Source of the DNA: Alphaproteobacteria bacterium
Lineage (GTDB): Bacteria; Myxococcota_A; UBA796; CAJQPC01
Direction of reading: 5' to 3'
Assembly: GCA_020632795.1 (NCBI GenBank)
Contig: JACKEV010000009.1
Location: 1-64,000, forward strand
DNA length: 64,000 bases
A program made the translations under genes and the position numbers. Positions 50,560 to 57,871 of the stretch are shown in pieces. Below the pieces are notes generated by a model that ran no database searches, was not told the DNA's origin, and saw only the letters and a program-made list of their open reading frames with translations. Position 1 is the stretch's first letter. Each line of letters begins with the position of its first letter.

Positions 50560-51402
50560 CTAACGCTGAAGGGTGCGTTGCATCCAGCGGATCGGGCGGC
50601 CGATGTGGTGGTAGACCGGGGTGGTGCTGTCCGCGGACTTGGGCTCGCGGGGGCCGGTCAGGTAGGGCACGTACATCGAGCGGCGCAGGCTGTCATAGCC
50701 TGTACGGGAGCTTTGCTGGACCCGGTGCCACAGCCGCCCGTCGTGCACGGTGAGGTCACCGGGCCGGGTCTCGACGTGGATCTCCATCGGGTCGGGGGCG
50801 TGGGAGAGGAAGTAGAGCTTGCGGAAGCACATCGACCAGAAGCCCTGGGTGTGGCTGCCCGGGATCAGGCGCAGGCCGCCGTTCTCGGGGGGGCAGTGGT
50901 CGAAGTGCAGGCCGACGTTGAGCATCTGCTGGGGCATGCGCCCGTAGGCGAGGTCCCGCAGGCCGTCGGTGTGCCAGCCCAGGCGGGGGTAGCCGCTGCC
51001 GGCGCTGTTCACGTAGCGGTTGACCACCACGCCGTCCTTCTCGTCGTCGCCGATGCGGGCGTGCTCGTCCACCAGGCGGCGGATGGGCTCGAAGCGGGGG
51101 TCCCGCACGAAGCGCTTGATGGGCTCGGAGAAGGTGGAGGTGAACGTGAAGCGCTGCACCCAGCGCTCGCCGTCGGGGCTCTGGCCCCAGAACACCGGGA
51201 TCCCGTTGACGAAGCTGCGCTCCTCGGTGACCCACTGGTCGTTGATGCGGTCCAGCTCGGACAGGATCATCGCGACCTCGTCGGGGCGGGCGACCTGCTC
51301 GAAGTGGAGGAAGCCGTAGGCGTCGAGGAAGGCCTGCTGCGCGGGGGTGATGGTGTCCCCGAGGGTGAAGCGGGTGTCGACGGGAGGGATCTCCACAGAC
51401 AT
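50560..51402 (-). CDS. phytanoyl-CoA dioxygenase (PhyH) family protein
   Basis: ATG 51402 is chosen because GGAG lies 7 nt upstream and the conserved part begins soon after; 280 aa. Iron ligands are H144-x-D146 (GWHTDGLRD) and H226 (DGRLWHRV), with R240 or R241 for 2-oxoglutarate. NVGLHFDHCPPENGGLRLIPGSH is the family core. It catalyses Fe(II)/2-oxoglutarate-dependent hydroxylation. As the first gene of the run, 9 nt before the cis-prenyltransferase gene, it may hydroxylate the isoprenoid product. Confidence 0.9.
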   Translation of the reverse strand: MSVEIPPVDTRFTLGDTITPAQQAFLDAYGFLHFEQVARPDEVAMILSELDRINDQWVTEERSFVNGIPVFWGQSPDGERWVQRFTFTSTFSEPIKRFVRDPRFEPIRRLVDEHARIGDDEKDGVVVNRYVNSAGSGYPRLGWHTDGLRDLAYGRMPQQMLNVGLHFDHCPPENGGLRLIPGSHTQGFWSMCFRKLYFLSHAPDPMEIHVETRPGDLTVHDGRLWHRVQQSSRTGYDSLRRSMYVPYLTGPREPKSADSTTPVYHHIGRPIRWMQRTLQR

Positions 51403-51457
51403 CAAGGGCTCCGTGGTGGCGTCCGTCCTACTATCATGCAAGGGAACGGAGGTGTTG

Positions 51458-52447
51458 GTGTCCTCGATCCTGGAACGCGCCGAGCACCTGGTGGTCCTCA
51501 TGCTGAGCGACCCCGAGGGCCCCACCCGGTCGGCGGCCCGCGCGCTCGCCCGCGGCTACGCCGAGGCCACCGGCTGGCGGCCCCGCCCGGGGGACCGGGC
51601 GCAGCGTCGGCTGGGGGCGTGGACCGACCCGCCCGCCGCGCTGTCCGGGCGTATCTCCAGCCGCACGCTGTTCTCCGCGCTGGATCGGGAGGCCGTGGGG
51701 TGGCGCTACGTCCACGCCGGCGCGCCGGCCCTGCGGCTGTTCGTCGACCACCGGGATGACGCCCACCACCTCGCGCCGCTGGCGGTGCTGGAGGACACCC
51801 TGCGGATGCGCCCGGGGGCCGCGCCCCTCGCGTCGTTCACCTGGATCGACCCGGCGTTCGACGGCGGGCCGTCCGGGGACGCCCTGCTCGCCCGGGTGGT
51901 CGAGGCGCTGACGCTGGGGCCGTGGTGGGAGCGCGCGCTGCTGCTGGTGTGCTGGGACGACGCCCCCGGCGCGCTGCTCGTCAGCCCCTGGGTGGCGGCG
52001 GGGACGGTGTGGGCCGCCGACGCCGACCCCGGGGTCATCGCCCGCGCGGCGATGGAGCGCTTCGGGCGCGGGCGACGCCTCTTCCATGACCGCGTCAGCG
52101 CCGCGGACTCTGCGCCCTCCCTCTCCACGATCCCCGCACTGTCAGCCATCCGGAGGGACGGGCCGCTGAAGCCTGCCTCCGAGGGCCCCTCCAGCGCGGT
52201 GGATGACGACTGGGCGCGGGCGCTCGTCGCCCTCCACCCCGGGGCGGTGCAGCGCCGCACGCCGCTGGTGGAGGAGCGGGTCGCCGCGATGAGCGACGCG
52301 ATGGAGCGCGGGGCCGTGCGGGCGGCGGAGGGCCTGGGCCGGGCCGAGCAGGGCGTGGAGCGGGCCGCGTCCCGGGTCGCGGAGGCCCTGGAGCGCGGCG
52401 GACAGAGGGTGCAGGACCGCCTGACCCGCTGGCTCGACGAGCCGTGA
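51458..52447 (+). CDS. reduced phosphoesterase (phospholipase C family)-like protein
   Basis: GTG 51458 (AACGGAGG 6 nt upstream) gives 329 aa. The pattern HLVVLMLSD, RTLFSALDREAVGWRYVHAG, ASFTWIDPAFD, GDALLARVVEALTLGPWWERALLLVCWDDAPG follows the PF04185 phosphoesterase fold (HVVVLMLEN...W-Y...WIDP...YDE). The catalytic Glu-Asn of the first strand is replaced by SDPEG and the later Asp-Glu pair by WDDAPG, so it may be inactive. The last about 70 residues are a helical, Arg/Glu-rich tail. It is divergent from the PhyH operon across 55 nt and overlaps the next gene (GTGA). Confidence 0.6.
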   Translation: MSSILERAEHLVVLMLSDPEGPTRSAARALARGYAEATGWRPRPGDRAQRRLGAWTDPPAALSGRISSRTLFSALDREAVGWRYVHAGAPALRLFVDHRDDAHHLAPLAVLEDTLRMRPGAAPLASFTWIDPAFDGGPSGDALLARVVEALTLGPWWERALLLVCWDDAPGALLVSPWVAAGTVWAADADPGVIARAAMERFGRGRRLFHDRVSAADSAPSLSTIPALSAIRRDGPLKPASEGPSSAVDDDWARALVALHPGAVQRRTPLVEERVAAMSDAMERGAVRAAEGLGRAEQGVERAASRVAEALERGGQRVQDRLTRWLDEP

Positions 52448-53022
52448 TCAAGCGCCTCGGGGTGGCGCTGGGGGTCGGGGTCCTGGTGGGCCTGGGGGCC
52501 GCGGTGGTCCCGTCCCTGCGGCGCGCGGCCCCGGCCGAGGTGCGCCTGCCGGAGGTGCCGCTGGACGGGGCGCAGGTGGCCATCGCGCCCCCGCCCGAGG
52601 GCTGCCTCGCCTCCCACCACGTCCGGCTGCCGCTGGAGCGCTGCACGGACAGCTCCGTGGTGGGCACGGTCTCCGGGGAGTGGGCGGAGCAGGGCCTCGC
52701 GCTGTGGTTCGACCGCCCTGCGGTGAGCCGCGCGGAGGCCGGCAACCCGCCGCCCCACTCCGGCTGCCGGCTGCGCTGCCGGTACGGGGACGCCCCCGCC
52801 GCCGAGCTGGTGCTGGACCTCGCCGAGCCCGACTTCACCGGCACCGCCCGCTGCGCCTCGGCCCGGGGCTGGGTGGTGGACTTCGTGGTCCAGGACGCCG
52901 CCCCGCCGTCGGGGTCGCTCGCCACGAAGCTGTGGTCCGCCCAGGATGAGCGCCCCCGGGCGTGCCGAAGCGACGCGCCGCCCCAGACCTTCCCCCGGCC
53001 GGAGAGCAGCCCCGTCCTGTGA
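52444..53022 (+). CDS. membrane-anchored periplasmic protein of unknown function
   Basis: GTG 52444 overlaps the preceding stop codon. A single N-terminal hydrophobic helix (LGVALGVGVLVGLGAAVVP) is followed by about 165 hydrophilic residues with eight cysteines (including HSGCRLRCRYG, GCLASHH, RCASARG), suggesting disulfides outside the cytoplasm. No family recognised. Coupling to the phosphoesterase-like gene suggests a joint role. Confidence 0.7.
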   Translation: MIKRLGVALGVGVLVGLGAAVVPSLRRAAPAEVRLPEVPLDGAQVAIAPPPEGCLASHHVRLPLERCTDSSVVGTVSGEWAEQGLALWFDRPAVSRAEAGNPPPHSGCRLRCRYGDAPAAELVLDLAEPDFTGTARCASARGWVVDFVVQDAAPPSGSLATKLWSAQDERPRACRSDAPPQTFPRPESSPVL

Positions 53023-53069
53023 GTGGACAGCCGTAGGGGCCGGTGACACGCTGTGGCCAGGAGGAGATC

Positions 53070-54638
53070 ATGCTGCTGTTCCTGATCGGCATGTGTTTCT
53101 GCGCGAGCCTGGTGGACCCCGTCCCGGTCGAGGTGGAGCCGCCGGACGAGACCACGACCTGCGTGGGCGAGCTGGAGGCCGACGTCTCCTCGCTCGACTT
53201 CGACGACACCCCGCTCGGTGAGACCACAGAGCTGGAGATCGAGCTGCGCAACGACAGCGACTGCCCGATCGAGATCGCGTCGGTGGCCTGGCGCACGAAC
53301 CCCGGGCCGTTCGAGGCCTCCATGCCCAGGGTGACGGAGCTGGGCTGGGGGGACTCCGCCTGGTTTGCCGTACGTTTCCGGCCTGAGGACATCGACCCGC
53401 ACCAGCGCACGCTGTGGATCGAGACCGCCGACGGGCAGCGCGTGGACGTAGGGGTCTGGGGCCAGGGCTTCGCCGGGGACCCCGAGGTGCTGCCGCAGGT
53501 GCTCTACTTCGAGCCCGCGCCGGTGGGCTGCGAGACCTCCGAGACCATCCACGTCCGCAACCGGGGCACGGGCCCGCTCACGATCTCGTCCATCACCCCG
53601 CCCGCAGGGGGCCACTTCCGGGTGGAGGGCGAGCTGCCCGTCACCCTGGAGGTGGGCCAGCGTCAGGACTTCGACCTCGTCTTCGCCTCCAACGAGGTGG
53701 GGAGCTGGCGCGAGGAGCTGCACTTCACCTTCGGGGACTCTCTGTGGGACGACATGGACATCCCCCTCTACGGGGAGGCCGTCGACGGCGGGTTCCTTGA
53801 GGTTTCCCGCACCTGGGATACCCAGCCGCGCGGGGACCTGCTGGTGGTGGTGTCCACCGCGGAGGGCATGGCGCCCTACCTGGAGGACCTGGAGGACGCC
53901 ATCGACCCGATGCTCGACGCCCTGCAGGAGACCTCCGTGGACTGGCAGATCGGCGTCGTGACCCAGGACAGCGGCTGCGTGCTGGGCGCCAACGGCATCG
54001 CGGACGCCGATCAGGAGCGGGGCCTCCAGGAGGCGGCGCTGCGCACGATGCTGTGGTCGCCCTCGGAGAGCGGCAGCGCCTACGCGCGCAGCCCCCTGGC
54101 CCTGGCGGCGGCGGCGCTCTCCCCGGACAACCTCGCAGAGGACGGCTGCAACGCGGCTCTGCGGCGCGAGGGCGCCACTCTGGGCATCATCGGGGTCATC
54201 CGAGGCCCCGACGCGTCGCCGGACCCGGCGGGCGCCTATGTCGCGGCCTTCCGCGCGCTGGTGGACGCGCCGGAGGACCTCACCATCCACGGCGTGGCCA
54301 CCCCCGCCCAGGGCTGCGACGCCAGCGCACACAGCGCGCTGCTGGCCGAGGCCGTCGCGGAGACCGGCGGCGCCTTCACCTCCATCTGCGAGGACGACCT
54401 GGGCGAGGGCCTGGACTGGATCGTGCGGCGGGCGGTGGCGGATCCGCTGCGCCTCTACCTGCCGGAGACCCCCTACCTCGGCAGCCTGCAGGTGACGGTC
54501 AACGGCGTCGTCCAGACCGCAGGTTGGCGCTGGGATTCGGCGCTGAACGCCGTGGTCTTCTCCTCACAGCGGTCGGACGGTGACGAGGTGGTCGTCCGCT
54601 ACCAGCTCCCGGGCGCCTGCGGGGCCACTGAGGGGTAG
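53070..54638 (+). CDS. ASH/Hydin-domain protein with degenerate VWA module (copy 1)
   Basis: ATG 53070 has GAGGAG 3 nt upstream; 522 aa. An N-terminal hydrophobic segment MLLFLIGMCFCASL exports it. Two ASH (choice-of-anchor-D) modules span about 40-245 (SSLDFDDTPLGETTELEIELRN; LYFEPAPVGCETSETIHVRNRG). A VWA-like module follows at about 255-440 (RGDLLVVVSTAEGMAPYLEDL, VDWQIGVVTQDSGC). The VWA metal motif DxSxS reads VSTAEGM, so the first Asp is absent. A conserved about 80-residue C-terminal domain ends GDEVVVRYQ. It is the most diverged member of a tandem triplet; the role is probably surface or extracellular. Confidence 0.82.
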   Translation: MLLFLIGMCFCASLVDPVPVEVEPPDETTTCVGELEADVSSLDFDDTPLGETTELEIELRNDSDCPIEIASVAWRTNPGPFEASMPRVTELGWGDSAWFAVRFRPEDIDPHQRTLWIETADGQRVDVGVWGQGFAGDPEVLPQVLYFEPAPVGCETSETIHVRNRGTGPLTISSITPPAGGHFRVEGELPVTLEVGQRQDFDLVFASNEVGSWREELHFTFGDSLWDDMDIPLYGEAVDGGFLEVSRTWDTQPRGDLLVVVSTAEGMAPYLEDLEDAIDPMLDALQETSVDWQIGVVTQDSGCVLGANGIADADQERGLQEAALRTMLWSPSESGSAYARSPLALAAAALSPDNLAEDGCNAALRREGATLGIIGVIRGPDASPDPAGAYVAAFRALVDAPEDLTIHGVATPAQGCDASAHSALLAEAVAETGGAFTSICEDDLGEGLDWIVRRAVADPLRLYLPETPYLGSLQVTVNGVVQTAGWRWDSALNAVVFSSQRSDGDEVVVRYQLPGACGATEG

Positions 54639-54683
54639 ACAGCGGGCCCCGGCGGTGACACGGTGTGCGCCTGGGAGGTGAGC

Positions 54684-56246
54684 ATGTTGGTTGGCTTCGT
54701 CTTTGGCGTGCTGTTCTGCGCGCAGTCGCGGGATGAGCCGATCATCGGCGTCGGTGAGGATCCGGGCGAGGAGGAGTGCTTCGGCATGCTCTTCCCGGAG
54801 CCGGGCGACCTCGACTTCGGTCAGGTGGACGTGGGGGAGACCGTCGAGGCCCAGCTCCTCCTGATGAACGAAGGGGGCTGCCTCACCCAGATCGTCGAGT
54901 TGGACTGGATCGACGGGACCGGGTTCTTCGACGTCGAGCCCCCGGAGTCCCTGCTGCTCGCCAGCGGCGAGGTGCTGCCCCTGACCGTGACCTTCACCCC
55001 CCAGGACCTGGAGACCTACGAGAACTTCCTGTGGGTCGAGACCAGCCGGGGGGAGGCCTGGGAGATCCCGGTGTTCGGCGAGGGGGTGGCCGGGCAGGCT
55101 GAGGTCACGCCCGGGTCCCTCTCCTTCGACACCGTCGCCGCGGGCTGCGAGGTGGCGGAGACGGTGACGGTGACCAACACGGGCAACGCCCCGCTGGTCC
55201 TGGAGGAGCTGGCCTGGTCGGACGAGGGCCCCTTCCTGGCCGAGGCCGAGACCCCGATGAGCATCGATCCGGGCGAAAGCGCCAGCTTCGAGGTGATCTT
55301 CGCGCCCGAGGAGGCCGCCGTGTCCAGCGGCAGCCTGACGCTGCGCTTCGACAGCGGGCTCACCCCGGAGGTGGACCTCTCGATCGACGGGGAGGCGGTG
55401 GACGACCTCACCGTCGAGCTGAGCCGCACCTGGCGCACCGGGGTCCCGGCCGACCTGCTGCTGGCGGTGTCGACGACCGAGAGCATGACGCCCCACCTCG
55501 AGGACCTGGACGACGGCTTCGACGCGATGCTCGACGCTCTGGACGAGACCGGCGTGGACTGGCAGGTCAGCGTCGTGACCCAGGACAGCGGCTGCGCGCT
55601 GGGGACGACAGCGGTGGTCCACCCGGGCCTGAGCCGCGGCCTGCAGGAGGCGGCCCTGCGCACGATGCTGTGGTCCCCCTCGGAGAGCGGCAGCGAGGAC
55701 GCCCGGCGCCCCCTGGCCCTGGCGAAGGCGGCGCTCTCCGCCGAGAACATCGGGGCCGCGGGCTGCAACGAGGGCTTCCGGCGCAGCGGCGCGACCCTGG
55801 GCATCATCGGGGTCATCAACGGGCCCGACCAGTCGCCCGACCCGGTGTCCGACTACCTCGCGCGCTTCGAGTACCTGGTGGAGGCGCCGGAGCTGCTGAC
55901 GGTCCACGGCGTGGGCGGCCCGGACGGCGGCTGCAACGGTGTCCCCTACAGCGCGCTGCTGGGCGAGGCCATCGCCGAGACCGGCGGCACCCTCTACCCC
56001 ATCTGCGCGGCGGACCTGGGGCTCGGGCTGGACTGGATCGTGCGGCGGGCGGTGGCCGACCCGACGCGCCTCTACCTGCCCGAGGTCCCCGACGTGGGCA
56101 CGCTGGAGGTCTGGCAGAACGACGTCCTCCTGACGGAGGGCTGGAGCTGGAGCGAGGCGCTGAACGCCGTGGTCTTCGAGACCCCGCCCCAGAACGGCGA
56201 CGAGGTGGTGGCCCGGTACATCCCGGCGGAGGCCTGCGAGGGCTGA
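54684..56246 (+). CDS. ASH/Hydin-domain protein with degenerate VWA module (copy 2)
   Basis: The 520-aa protein begins MLVGFVFGVLFC; GGGAGG precedes the ATG. The same order as copy 1: two ASH modules (GDLDFGQVDVGETVEAQLLLMNEG; LSFDTVAAGCEVAETVTVTNTG), a VWA-like module (PADLLLAVSTTESMTPHLEDLDDG, WQVSVVTQDSGC, LQEAALRTMLWSP) and the C-terminal domain GDEVVARYIP. The DxSxS motif reads VSTTESM. It is closer to copy 3 than to copy 1, including the start region at DNA level. Confidence 0.83.
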   Translation: MLVGFVFGVLFCAQSRDEPIIGVGEDPGEEECFGMLFPEPGDLDFGQVDVGETVEAQLLLMNEGGCLTQIVELDWIDGTGFFDVEPPESLLLASGEVLPLTVTFTPQDLETYENFLWVETSRGEAWEIPVFGEGVAGQAEVTPGSLSFDTVAAGCEVAETVTVTNTGNAPLVLEELAWSDEGPFLAEAETPMSIDPGESASFEVIFAPEEAAVSSGSLTLRFDSGLTPEVDLSIDGEAVDDLTVELSRTWRTGVPADLLLAVSTTESMTPHLEDLDDGFDAMLDALDETGVDWQVSVVTQDSGCALGTTAVVHPGLSRGLQEAALRTMLWSPSESGSEDARRPLALAKAALSAENIGAAGCNEGFRRSGATLGIIGVINGPDQSPDPVSDYLARFEYLVEAPELLTVHGVGGPDGGCNGVPYSALLGEAIAETGGTLYPICAADLGLGLDWIVRRAVADPTRLYLPEVPDVGTLEVWQNDVLLTEGWSWSEALNAVVFETPPQNGDEVVARYIPAEACEG

Positions 56247-56271
56247 CCGGGATCCCCGCACGGAGGTGAGC

Positions 56272-57834
56272 ATGTTGATGGGCTTCGTCTTTGGCGTGCT
56301 GTTCTGCTCGAACCGGGAGACCAACATCGGCGTCGCCGTGGACGAGCCGCCCGACGTGCGGGAGTGCTTCGGCATGGTGTTCCCCGACCCGGGGAACCTC
56401 GACTTCGGCTCGGTCCCGGTGGGCGGGACCCCGGAGGAGACCCTCCTCCTCCTCAACGAGGGAGGCTGCCTCGCCCAGGTCCTCTCCCTGAGCTGGGCCG
56501 ACGGCTCCGGGCCCTTTGAGTTCGACCCCCCGGAGTCCATGCTCATCCCCGAGGGGGACGTGCTGCCGCTCACCGTCCGCTTCTCCCCGGAGGAACCTGG
56601 GGACTACGAGGGCGCGCTGTGGGTGGAGACGGACCTGGGCGACGTGTGGGAGATCTCCGTCACGGGGCAGGGCTACAGCGGCCAGCCCGAGGTCACCCCC
56701 GAGGCCATCGCCTTCGAGTCCGTCGCGGTCGGCTGCTCGGTGAGCGAGACCTTCACCCTTACCAACGCCGGCAACAGCAGGCTGGAGGTCCGAAGCGCGT
56801 CGGGCCTCGAGGGCACCCCCTTCGCGCTGGAGGACGAGCTCCCGGTGGCGTTGGACGAGGCCGAGAGCCACGCCTTCACCGTCACCTTCCGCCCGACCGA
56901 GGGGGGCGCGTACGAGGAGGTGCTCCACCTCGTCCTGGACGACGCGGTGGTCCCGGACCTCGACCTCGCGATCACCGCTGAGGCCCTGGACGAAGCCCCC
57001 GTCGAGCGCCGCCGCACCTGGCGCGCGGACACCCCGGCCGACCTGCTGCTCGCGGTGTCGACGACCGAGAGCATGGCGCCCCACCTCGACGACCTGGACG
57101 ACGGCTTCCCCGCGATGCTCGACGCCCTCGACGCCACCGGCGTGGACTGGCAGGTCGGGATCGTCACCCAGGACGGTGGCTGCGTGCTGGGCGAGACGCC
57201 GGTGGTCCACCCCGGGCAAAGCGCCGGCCTGCAGGAGGCGACGTTGCGCACGATGCTGTGGTCGCCCCCGGAGAGCGGCAGCGAGGACGCCCGGCGGCCC
57301 CTGGCGCTGGCCTCGGCGGCGCTCTCGGCGGACAACATCGGCGCGGCGGGCTGCAACGAGGGCCTCCGTCGGGACGGGGCGACCCTGGGCATCATCGGCG
57401 TCATCAACGGGCCGGACCAGTCGCCGGACCCGGTTGCCGACTACCTCGCCACCTTCGAGGCCGTGGCGGGCGAGCCGGACCTGCTCACCGTACACGGCGT
57501 CGGCGCCCCGGACGGCGGCTGCAACGGCATCCCCTTCAGCGCCGGGCTGGCCGAGGCCATCGAAGAGACCGGCGGCGCGCTCTACCCCATCTGCGCGTCG
57601 GACCTGGGGGAGGGGCTGGACTGGGTTGCCCGGCGGGCCGTGGCCGACCCCCTGCGCTTCTACCTGCCCGAGGAGCCCGAGGTGTTCAGCCTGACGGTGG
57701 AGGTCGACGGCGCCCCCCTGTCGGCGGGCTGGTCCTGGGACGCGACCTTGAACGCTGTGATCTTCGATATATCGCCAGAGGATGGCGCCGAGGTCGTGGT
57801 ACGCTACCAGCCGCTGGAGGACTGCGAAGGCTGA
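56272..57834 (+). CDS. ASH/Hydin-domain protein with degenerate VWA module (copy 3)
   Basis: The 520-aa protein starts MLMGFVFGVLFC at ATG 56272, behind the same GGAGGTGAGC as copy 2, with only 25 nt after copy 2. Domain order is as in copies 1 and 2: GNLDFGSVPVGGTPEETLLLLNEG, IAFESVAVGCSVSETFTLTNAG, LLLAVSTTESMAPHLDDLDDG, WQVGIVTQDGGC, GAEVVVRYQP. All three have the missing MIDAS Asp. The N-terminal Cys (VLFC) has Phe at -1, so lipidation is doubtful. Confidence 0.83.
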   Translation: MLMGFVFGVLFCSNRETNIGVAVDEPPDVRECFGMVFPDPGNLDFGSVPVGGTPEETLLLLNEGGCLAQVLSLSWADGSGPFEFDPPESMLIPEGDVLPLTVRFSPEEPGDYEGALWVETDLGDVWEISVTGQGYSGQPEVTPEAIAFESVAVGCSVSETFTLTNAGNSRLEVRSASGLEGTPFALEDELPVALDEAESHAFTVTFRPTEGGAYEEVLHLVLDDAVVPDLDLAITAEALDEAPVERRRTWRADTPADLLLAVSTTESMAPHLDDLDDGFPAMLDALDATGVDWQVGIVTQDGGCVLGETPVVHPGQSAGLQEATLRTMLWSPPESGSEDARRPLALASAALSADNIGAAGCNEGLRRDGATLGIIGVINGPDQSPDPVADYLATFEAVAGEPDLLTVHGVGAPDGGCNGIPFSAGLAEAIEETGGALYPICASDLGEGLDWVARRAVADPLRFYLPEEPEVFSLTVEVDGAPLSAGWSWDATLNAVIFDISPEDGAEVVVRYQPLEDCEG

Positions 57835-57871
57835 CCCCGGCGCTCCATGACATCACCCGAGGAAGGGTCCC

